From Blautia sp. An81 (GTDB taxonomy: Bacteria; Bacillota; Clostridia; Lachnospirales; Lachnospiraceae), in the NCBI RefSeq assembly GCF_002161285.1, contig NZ_NFHH01000017.1, positions 19,878 to 83,877 of the forward strand: a stretch of 64,000 nt of DNA, read 5' to 3'. Positions 59,301 to 64,000 of this stretch are shown in pieces. The notes beneath the pieces were generated by a model that saw only the letters and a list, made by a program, of their open reading frames with translations, had not been told where the DNA came from and did not search any database. The position numbers were made by a program, and so were the translations under genes. How positions within the stretch are numbered: the first letter of the stretch is position 1; each line of letters opens with the position of its first letter.

Positions 59301-61290
59301 ACAGATTCTTGTCAATGAGGGTGAGGCTGTTCCCAATGACCTGCTCCGCGGGCACATTGACGGCGTGAAATATGGCGAGAGCACAGACGGCAGCGAGGAT
59401 GTGAAGCTGGCCGGCGCGGTGATGGGCCTGTTTACGCCTGATACCGAGGAATTTACCGAAGAAAACGCGCTGCTTACCGTAACCACCGGCGAGGACGGCA
59501 GCTTTGCCTTTGAAAATATCCCTTACGGCCACTGGATCGTAAAGGAAATCTCCGCTCCCGCGCTCTATACGGTGAGCCCGGAGGAACACCATATCTATAT
59601 CGGTGTGGACGGACAGACAATCGAAATCCGTGTGGATGATACCCTGATCCGCGGACGGGTACAGCTCCATAAGACCGAGGCGGTGGATGAACCTTCCTCT
59701 GTGGAGAGCGACAAAGAAAATACTTTCCTGCGCTTCCTCTCCGGCGCGGTGTTTGAACTGTATGAGGACACCAACAGCAACAAGGAGCTGGATGCCGAAG
59801 ATACGCTGGTCGGCACCCTGAAAGAGACAGACGGCGGATTCCACATGGCGGAGAATCTTCTGGCTAAGGGCTATTTCGTAAAGGAAAAGAAAGCGCCGGA
59901 GGGCTACCAGCCTGACGAAAAGGCGTATTACTTTGCGATCACCGAGGACGGCCAGACCGTTGTGATCGAAAACGGCGAGGCAGGCCGGGGCTTTACCAAT
60001 GAGGCATACCGCGGAAACCTGAAAATCACCAAAGATTCCAGTGACGGACGCAAGGACGGCTTTGCCATTGAGGTCAAGAGCGCGGACGGTTCTTACTGCG
60101 AGACCTTCACCACACCGAAATCCGGCGTGATCGAGGTCAAGGGGCTGCGCGTTGGCATTTATACCGTAACCGAGCTTTCTAACCGAGCAAGCAAGGACTA
60201 TATCATTCCTGACGCGGCCACGGTGGAGATCAAGGCGGACCAGACCGCAACGGTCCAGTTCTTTAATGAGAAACCGGAAGAACCGGAAACTCCTGATAAT
60301 CCGAAAACACCGTCCAAGCCTTCCACACCGTCTAATCCTGATAAGGCAGTACCGCAGACCGGGGATGACAATTTTATTTTCCTGTACGGCGGCCTCCTGG
60401 CACTGGCCCTGATCGGCGGCGGGGTGTTTGCTGCCCTCTATTTCAAGAAAGGAAAATACAGCAGACAGACCTCCAGGACAAAGTCTGCGGGCATTGCAGT
60501 CCTCTCCCTCTGCGCGGCACTGGCGTTAGGCAGCGGCTTCCTGATGGTCCGTGACCTCTGCCAGTACAGCGAAAGCGCCGGGGCTTATGATGACCTTGCG
60601 GGGCTGGTGGAGCTGCCGGAACTGCCGGAGCAGACCGAAACGCCGGAGGATATGGAGACCGGGATGGCGCCCGCTGAAACGGAACCTGCTGGGTCAGCCC
60701 CTTCCGTGGTCCTTCCTGCGGTGGATTTTGAATCTTTGCGGGAAAGCGGGCCGGACATCATCGGCTGGCTGAACCTTCCCGATACGGTCATCAACTACCC
60801 GGTAACGCAGGCGGACGACAACGAGTATTACCTGCACCACCTGTATGACGGCACCTACAATAAGGTGGGATGCCTGTTCGCGGATTATGAGAACAAGGCG
60901 GATTTTTCTGACCGGAACACCATTATTTACGGCCATAACATGCGGGACGGCTCCATGTTCGCAGTCCTGAATGAGTATGACGAGCAGAGTTACTTTGATA
61001 CCCATAAGCAGATGTACCTTGTGACCCCGGAGGGCGGTTATCTCTGTGAGATTTTCGCGGCGTTTGTGGCAAAGCCTTCCGAATCCGGCAGCGATACCTC
61101 TCCCTGGCGTCTTAGCTGGAAGGATGACGGCGCTTATACGACCTGGCTTACCGCTATGGCGGAGCGTTCCGTTGTGGAAACGGACGTCACGGTGACAAGC
61201 AGCGATAAGGTGCTGACCCTTTCCACCTGTACGCCCGGAGGCGCGAGCCGCTTCATCGTCATGGCAAAGCTGGTGGAAGTAAACAACTGA
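56368..61290 (+). CDS. Thioester/Cna_B surface adhesin fused to a class B sortase
   Basis: A 1640-residue protein. In order: a signal peptide (cleavage near residue 36); a thioester domain with Cys 103 (VYCVESG) and Gln 168 (IATQIILWEYQ), which in relatives form a reactive internal bond for covalent host or cell attachment; about eight to ten Cna_B/SpaA-type repeats (to ~1300; motifs such as GAVFELYED and LPYGHYTV); a Pro-rich stretch; the sorting signal VPQTGD (PQTG 1329-1332), a membrane helix and KKGKYSR. It then continues without stop into a second membrane helix (AGIAVLSLCAALALGSGFLM) and a complete SrtB domain. Its catalytic residues are His 1523 (IYGHNM), Cys 1621 (LSTCTPG) and Arg 1628. 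Adhesin and sortase are normally separate genes. Start GTG, or ATG two codons later. Confidence 0.92.
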   Translation: MNMKTNTHRRGLHRIVAFLLCAVCVFSLLPAQAFAAGVGQKASSWLGDQYVGSDGQHYYAPAPYTFLAYHSDGTVDVRTSSGGNAYRHYMLTDSEGISHHVYCVESGIAYNTSENTYTSENGTNSDYLNMLPSAAKRGITLTAIYGWKPGAFLPVSGINEDDYKIATQIILWEYQQQLRSDPYSRHSNGHASADQYYSVVAGRPAEKAYNWILEQVASHSTVPSFTAANKGDAPVLELKWDTSRKVYTLTVTDTNNLNIDLEMLSGSGVTVSRNGNQYTFTSKNMIMDPVSFKFRKDIPVANDMLIWGRPGYQTMMTGASDPVSFFMNIKTETYGTAKIVKTSEDGIVSGISFRISGTDILGNEVNETVTTRDNGQVEKKFLPGTYLVTEIPVDRYVTPSAQYITIESGQTSSVHFSNILKKFRVHVVKSDADTGTAQGDATLAGATYGIYCGGDLVDTYTTGPDGSFMTRYYVCGDSWTVREIEPSTGYLLDDTVYEVGASPTLYEVELNTTENQVTETVIYGNIQLVKHTDDPDPDVSKDENTEEPNEGVIERPEAGAVFEIYLKAAGSYDAAKESERDLLITDSDGFASSKMLPYGHYTVHQVAGEDGKAFIPDFTVFISANGQTYSYILNNRTITARLKVEKCDAETGNIIPMTGTGFQIKDLSTREFVTQEIFYPNPETLDTFYVSDEGWLMLPEPLHTGDYELYEVAAPYGYVLSSEPVPFTIDGSEAVVTVTQYNMPQKGQLTITKTGEVFASVQENGGLYQPVYEVAGLPGAVYDVIADEDIYTGDGTLRVAKDTVVETLTTGEDGTATSGLLYLGRYRLEERQAPAGMVVNAAPEYAELTYAGETVEITQTAASLYDERQKVDVALFKALETDELFGLGINEEYKDISFGLYASADLTAADGSVIPAGGLLEVVSVSANEAGGYDACFDSDLPFGSYYVQERTTNSAYVLSDTKYPVVFEYAGQEAALVQILVNEGEAVPNDLLRGHIDGVKYGESTDGSEDVKLAGAVMGLFTPDTEEFTEENALLTVTTGEDGSFAFENIPYGHWIVKEISAPALYTVSPEEHHIYIGVDGQTIEIRVDDTLIRGRVQLHKTEAVDEPSSVESDKENTFLRFLSGAVFELYEDTNSNKELDAEDTLVGTLKETDGGFHMAENLLAKGYFVKEKKAPEGYQPDEKAYYFAITEDGQTVVIENGEAGRGFTNEAYRGNLKITKDSSDGRKDGFAIEVKSADGSYCETFTTPKSGVIEVKGLRVGIYTVTELSNRASKDYIIPDAATVEIKADQTATVQFFNEKPEEPETPDNPKTPSKPSTPSNPDKAVPQTGDDNFIFLYGGLLALALIGGGVFAALYFKKGKYSRQTSRTKSAGIAVLSLCAALALGSGFLMVRDLCQYSESAGAYDDLAGLVELPELPEQTETPEDMETGMAPAETEPAGSAPSVVLPAVDFESLRESGPDIIGWLNLPDTVINYPVTQADDNEYYLHHLYDGTYNKVGCLFADYENKADFSDRNTIIYGHNMRDGSMFAVLNEYDEQSYFDTHKQMYLVTPEGGYLCEIFAAFVAKPSESGSDTSPWRLSWKDDGAYTTWLTAMAERSVVETDVTVTSSDKVLTLSTCTPGGASRFIVMAKLVEVNN

Positions 61291-61304
61291 ACAGACTGAA
61301 AACC

Positions 61305-61330
61305 GGTGCGGGGGCATGTGCTCCCGCACC
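61305..61330 (+). promoter_or_regulatory. Intercistronic hairpin after the adhesin gene
   Basis: GGTGCGGG (61305-61312) pairs with CCCGCACC (61323-61330). No T tract follows, so it is more likely an mRNA-stability or weak attenuation element than a full terminator. Confidence 0.5.
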
Positions 61331-61355
61331 AGTCATTTACAAGGAGGATTTTTCT

Positions 61356-61838
61356 ATGGTGAATACCATTGTTTCAATACCCGGCTATGTGCATCTGTAC
61401 CGCTCCCTTCTTAGGTTTTACGACATGCCGGAAAATGAGATCAGGGAAATGCTGTACCTGCTGAACACGGCCAACCTGGACTGCTACGAGTATTACCACC
61501 CGGAGCGGGAACTGGTTGAAAGCGGCCCGGTAGCCTTCTGCCACTGGCTGGAGACGATGGACTGCCGGCCCTACCGCACGGAGGTACAGCTTTACAAGTC
61601 GCTGCTGTTCCTACAGCGCAGCGTGGACCGTGACCTGATCGTGACCTCCCAGCGGGAGGCATTGCAGACGCTTAAATGTATTATCTCCAATATCGAATAC
61701 CGCTTTTACAAGGCTTATGAAATGGAGATCGAGGACAAGCGGACCGTTTACGGGGAATGTACCTACCGGCTGGTCCCCAGGGAGGACGAGCCCAGCGTGT
61801 GCCTGATGCACGACTGGATTTATCTGCCGAGCGCGTAA
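61356..61838 (+). CDS. Conserved ICE protein of unknown function
   Basis: A 160-residue soluble protein, rich in Tyr, Leu and Glu (YVHLYRSLLRFYDMPENEIR, NTANLDCYEYYHPERELVES, YRFYKAYEMEIEDKRT). No motif recognised. AAGGAGG lies before the ATG. It heads the group that continues with three nucleotide-metabolism genes, so a related role is possible. Confidence 0.65.
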   Translation: MVNTIVSIPGYVHLYRSLLRFYDMPENEIREMLYLLNTANLDCYEYYHPERELVESGPVAFCHWLETMDCRPYRTEVQLYKSLLFLQRSVDRDLIVTSQREALQTLKCIISNIEYRFYKAYEMEIEDKRTVYGECTYRLVPREDEPSVCLMHDWIYLPSA

Positions 61839-61897
61839 ATGGTCCCGGATTCTATACAGGATTCGGGACAAATCCATTTTCAAAGGAGGGATGCCTT

Positions 61898-62224
61898 ATC
61901 ACACAGAAAGAGGTCATTGCCGTTTTTGACGGGCAGGTGGCTCTATGCAGGGAAATCCTGCAAAAGAAAACAAAGGAATACACCGGGGACGATACGGACC
62001 GGCTGGGAGCTTTCAAGGCTGCCGCTGCATTGCAGCACACGACACCGGAGTGTGCCCTTGCCGGGATGCTGGCAAAACATATCGTTTCCCTGTATGACAT
62101 GTGCTTTGCCGATGGCGTGAGTTTCGACGCCGGCACATGGGACGAAAAGATCACAGACAGTCTTAACTATCTGTTTTTACTGAAAGCGATTGTAAAGGAG
62201 GGACAGACCAATCAACAGAATTGA
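61898..62224 (+). CDS. Putative all-alpha NTP-pyrophosphatase-like protein (MazG/Nmad1-like)
   Basis: A ~108-residue helical protein: AVFDGQVALCREILQKKTKE, DRLGAFKAAAALQHTTPECA, LAKHIVSLYDMC, then WDEKITDSLNYLFLLKAI. The Glu/Lys and Asp in the last helix resemble the ExxxD metal site of all-alpha NTP pyrophosphatases or the nucleotide-modification-associated domain; assignment is tentative and leans on the ThyX and dUTPase neighbours. GGAGG (61885-61889) sits 8 bp before an ATC codon (61898) and no ATG, GTG or TTG is in frame nearby; the open frame extends back to 61757 but inside the previous gene. Confidence 0.55.
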   Translation: MTQKEVIAVFDGQVALCREILQKKTKEYTGDDTDRLGAFKAAAALQHTTPECALAGMLAKHIVSLYDMCFADGVSFDAGTWDEKITDSLNYLFLLKAIVKEGQTNQQN

Positions 62225-62984
62225 AGTAAAGGTTTTGAACTGCCAGGCGGTGGCGGAGGCCGAGAAAAACATGGTGTTTGCGGCCAGACTTACCCAGCGC
62301 GGGCATAAGATCAATACAATGGAGGACCTGACGGCGCTTTATGAAAAGTCGTTCAGCAATGATACCGTAACAGCGATCAGCAAGCTCCCGCACCCCACGG
62401 TCCAGAAATTCGCGGTCATTACCGTTGCCATTGTAGGCGCAAGCAGGCGTTTCCTGGCACAGATCACCAGGCACCAGAACGAAGTAAAGTTTATGAGCGC
62501 GTCCTTACAGTACAGCAACTATGCGGGGCAGGCAGACTTTGCCGTACCCTATGAGATTTTGACTGCGCCGAAGGCAATTCAGGAAATGTATCTGGAAAGC
62601 TGTAAATCCGATATGGATTGTTACGAAGAACTGTGCGCGGCAGGGATCGGGCACGATGCGGCGGGCTATGCCACGCCCCAGGGCCTTAGAAATGTGCTGA
62701 TTATTAGTGCCACGCCTTACCAGTGGAAACATATCATCGGCCAGCAGGTATGCCGGCGCAATACGGACGAGACCCGGATCGTGCTCCTGAAAATCTGGCA
62801 GGAGCTTTTTTCGTTGAGCCCGGTACTCTTTGCTCCCGATCTTACCGGCCCTTTCTGCCAGAGGGATAAATGCCTGGAGGGGAAAATGAGCTGCGGAAGA
62901 AAGATCGCGGGCAGCATGACGCCCGGCGGGATTTTGGCAGCGGATTACCCGGTGCTTATGGAAGGCGGCGCCCATGAAGATTAA
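62211..62984 (+). CDS. ThyX-like FAD-dependent thymidylate synthase
   Basis: About 257 residues. The core shows a ThyX-type segment FLAQITRHQNEVKFMSASLQ, where the canonical RHRxxSxxxxSxR motif is altered, followed by YSNYAGQADFAVP. The C-terminal part (LRNVLIISATPYQWKHIIGQ, QVCRRNTDETRIVLLKIWQE) fits the helix bundle of ThyX with its substrate-binding Arg residues. ThyX makes dTMP from dUMP using FAD and folate. The altered motif leaves activity open. GGAGG (62197-62201) lies 9 bp before an ATC (62211) that begins INRIEVKVLN; the first conventional start, TTG 62235, is too far from the site. It overlaps both neighbours. Confidence 0.72.
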   Translation: MNRIEVKVLNCQAVAEAEKNMVFAARLTQRGHKINTMEDLTALYEKSFSNDTVTAISKLPHPTVQKFAVITVAIVGASRRFLAQITRHQNEVKFMSASLQYSNYAGQADFAVPYEILTAPKAIQEMYLESCKSDMDCYEELCAAGIGHDAAGYATPQGLRNVLIISATPYQWKHIIGQQVCRRNTDETRIVLLKIWQELFSLSPVLFAPDLTGPFCQRDKCLEGKMSCGRKIAGSMTPGGILAADYPVLMEGGAHED

Positions 62985-63387
62985 GCTGATCGATTTTGGT
63001 GTGCCGGAGGGCCAGAGACCCTACCGGCCACATGGGAACGATGCCGGTGCGGATGTGTATATGCCTTATGACTGCACCTTACAGCCCGGTGAGATCGCAA
63101 AAATCCCTCTGGGATTTGGGATCGAGGTGCCGGATGGGTTTGCCGGATATGTGTTCCCCCGCAGCAGCATGGCCGTCAAAGGGCTGGTCTGCGAGCTGCC
63201 GCCTGTAGATTCCGGCTACCGCGGGGAAATCCACGCGATCCTTAGCAATGTGAGCAGCCAGATGCGGCATGTTCCCAAAGGGTCAAGGATCGGCCAGCTC
63301 GTCATTACGCCGGTAGTAATCGCGGATTTTGTGACGGAACTTGGGGAGCAGCGTGGCACCGGAGCCTTTGGCAGCACCGGGAAATGA
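62974..63387 (+). CDS. dut: Deoxyuridine 5'-triphosphate nucleotidohydrolase (dUTPase)
   Basis: A 137-residue trimeric-type dUTPase with all five motifs: DAGADVYMP, PRSSMAVKG, PVDSGYRGEIHAIL (catalytic Asp), RIGQLVITP and RGTGAFGSTGK. It converts dUTP to dUMP, supplying the substrate of the ThyX-like enzyme encoded upstream and keeping uracil out of new DNA. It overlaps that gene by 11 bp. Such enzymes are common in phages but unusual in conjugative transfer regions. Confidence 0.94.
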   Translation: MKIKLIDFGVPEGQRPYRPHGNDAGADVYMPYDCTLQPGEIAKIPLGFGIEVPDGFAGYVFPRSSMAVKGLVCELPPVDSGYRGEIHAILSNVSSQMRHVPKGSRIGQLVITPVVIADFVTELGEQRGTGAFGSTGK

Positions 63388-63510
63388 TAAAAATGTAGCA
63401 GGAATTTGAACCGTCAGACAAAAGGCGGATCATTTTAGGACAAAACAGGGATTATCGCCGGTATAGGGATTGGACATTATCAGGAGATTACCGGGTACAA
63501 TATTAAGAAA

Positions 63511-63531
63511 AGCGGCCAACTGCTGGCCGCT
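63511..63531 (-). terminator. Terminator of the right-end XRE gene
   Basis: AGCGGCCA (63511-63518) pairs with TGGCCGCT (63524-63531); on the minus strand TTTTCTTAA follows. The region 63388-63510 to its left shows no gene. Confidence 0.82.
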
Positions 63532-63849
63532 CTACCGTTTGCTATTGAGTTCTTTCATAATGCCGAGAATATATTCCATTGATTTTGAGTCCAGTTTTTT
63601 GGCCTCGGTTATAAATTCCTGTAGCGTCTGCGGGCAGGCATTTCCTTCATCAAAGAATTCCTGGGGTGTTACGCCGAGATATTCGCAGATGTAGAAAAAG
63701 GACTGCATGGCGGGAAGTGACTTCTTATTCTCAATATTATTGACGTAATTGTTCGCCTGACCCAGTGACAAAGACATGTCACGGGCAGATACACCCTTTA
63801 GCGCCCTTAGCTTTGCCAGCCGTTCCGGGACAAAATCTTCATACATCAT
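63532..63849 (-). CDS. XRE-family regulator
   Basis: A ~105-residue Cro/C1-type repressor (ERLAKLRALKGVSARDMSLS, LGQANNYVNNIENKKSLPAM, QSFFYICEYLGVTPQEFFDE) with a short helical tail. AAAGGAGG on the minus strand lies 5 and 8 bp before two adjacent ATG codons (63849 and 63846). It is oriented against the transfer genes and next to a divergent promoter, the layout of a self-contained ICE control gene. Confidence 0.88.
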   Translation of the reverse strand: MMYEDFVPERLAKLRALKGVSARDMSLSLGQANNYVNNIENKKSLPAMQSFFYICEYLGVTPQEFFDEGNACPQTLQEFITEAKKLDSKSMEYILGIMKELNSKR

Positions 63850-63873
63850 AGTCACCTCCTTTTACATAATAGA

Positions 63874-63902
63874 TTGTACCTTACAGGAGCTTCCTGTATA
63901 AT
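63874..63902 (+). promoter_or_regulatory. Rightward promoter with operator at the window edge
   Basis: TTGTAC (63874-63879), 17 bp, TATAAT (63897-63902). The spacer contains the inverted repeat ACAGGA/TCCTGT (63883-63888, 63892-63897), a likely site for the adjacent XRE protein. A ribosome-like AAAGGTGG lies at about 63924, but only short frames follow before the window ends at 64000, so the gene it drives is not identified. Confidence 0.62.
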
Positions 63903-64000
63903 ACAAATATAGGGAATTCCACGAAAGGTGGTTGAGAAAAAAAGATACCTCAGAGTAAAATAAGATTTGCTGACTTTGCTGGTTAGTACAAATCCTATAG

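Larger units (their letters stand above)
23114..64000. mobile_element. Tn1549-like integrative conjugative element, left end and transfer region (continues beyond window)
   Basis: From 23114 the gene set is that of the Tn1549/CTn-type ICEs: DUF6017-like and DUF3991/TOPRIM proteins, LPD1, PcfB, PcfC, Maff2, TrbL, PrgI, VirB4, NlpC/P60 hydrolase, DUF4315, DUF4366 and a surface adhesin. All transfer genes read rightward. By eye it is more GC-rich than the chromosome to the left. The left limit is set where the integrase remnant ends; no matching end is visible, and the relaxase and recombinase must lie beyond 64000. A second element interrupts it at 35440-47346. Confidence 0.8.

Noticed and set aside
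56647..59844. A 1065-codon minus-strand frame inside the adhesin gene
   Set aside because: It is a shadow of the biased codon use in the Cna_B repeats; it has no ribosome site, no domain and no promoter, while the + frame has a full set of motifs.
61757..61897. ATG at 61757 as start of the pyrophosphatase-like gene
   Set aside because: These 47 codons overlap the previous gene and do not look like protein; the ribosome site is at 61885.
23114..64000. Antibiotic-resistance genes (van, tet, erm) often carried by this ICE family
   Set aside because: None was recognised among the genes in view; cargo could lie beyond the right edge.
1..64000. CRISPR arrays, tRNA or rRNA genes
   Set aside because: No regularly spaced repeats and no tRNA- or rRNA-like sequence were noticed on either strand by reading; short tRNA-like folds cannot be fully excluded without a scan.

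Overview
The window looks like a gut Lachnospiraceae-type Firmicute (Blautia, Mediterraneibacter or Dorea relatives). The evidence is the clostridial style of the regulators and sugar transporter, Gram-positive surface proteins, strong GGAGG ribosome sites, many TTG starts, and a Tn1549-like conjugative element. The genus is inference. No computation was run; motif positions were counted by hand and similarities judged by eye.

Region 1 (1-14.4 kb) is a sugar-utilisation locus. It has an AraC-type regulator, two divergent GH94 disaccharide phosphorylases, and a CUT1 ABC importer (lipoprotein plus two permeases, no ATPase). These are followed by a domain-permuted GH3 beta-glucosidase and a large putative TIM-barrel hydrolase. 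The set suggests import of beta-glucan oligosaccharides followed by phosphorolysis and hydrolysis. Region 2 (14.4-22.8 kb) is ordinary chromosome: proS, azlCD, an esterase, a GntR/ABC transporter operon under a large palindromic operator, a PanE-like reductase and an RlmD-like rRNA methyltransferase.

Region 3 (22.8 kb to the right edge) is mobile DNA. Just after rlmD lie integrase arm-type repeats and the last 55 codons of a tyrosine integrase, cut at its catalytic RHTH box. From about 23.1 kb a Tn1549-like ICE begins and runs off the right edge. It carries accessory replication/regulation genes, an LPD1 metallopeptidase-like protein, PcfB, the VirD4-like PcfC, Maff2, TrbL/VirB6, SpoVG, an MT-A70 adenine methyltransferase, PrgI, VirB4 and an M23+NlpC/P60 wall hydrolase. 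It also has DUF4315 and DUF4366 proteins, a giant adhesin and a dNTP-metabolism trio (NTP-pyrophosphatase-like, ThyX-like, dUTPase). Its relaxase and its own integrase are not in view.

A second element of about 11.9 kb (35440-47346) is nested in the ICE. It splits the small maff2 gene, whose two halves lie at 35300 and 47342, and is bounded by the 12-bp repeat ACAGCTTATGGC. It encodes a large serine recombinase, a MobA/MobL (MobQ) relaxase with a candidate RSF1010-like oriT, a RepA-like protein, a CHC2 primase, a VirE-type ATPase, XRE regulators and a GNAT acetyltransferase. It also has a GntR/ABC operon that closely resembles the chromosomal one, down to its promoter-operator.

The most unusual single gene is 56368-61290. 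It encodes a thioester and Cna_B adhesin with a PQTG sorting signal fused in one polypeptide to its own class B sortase.
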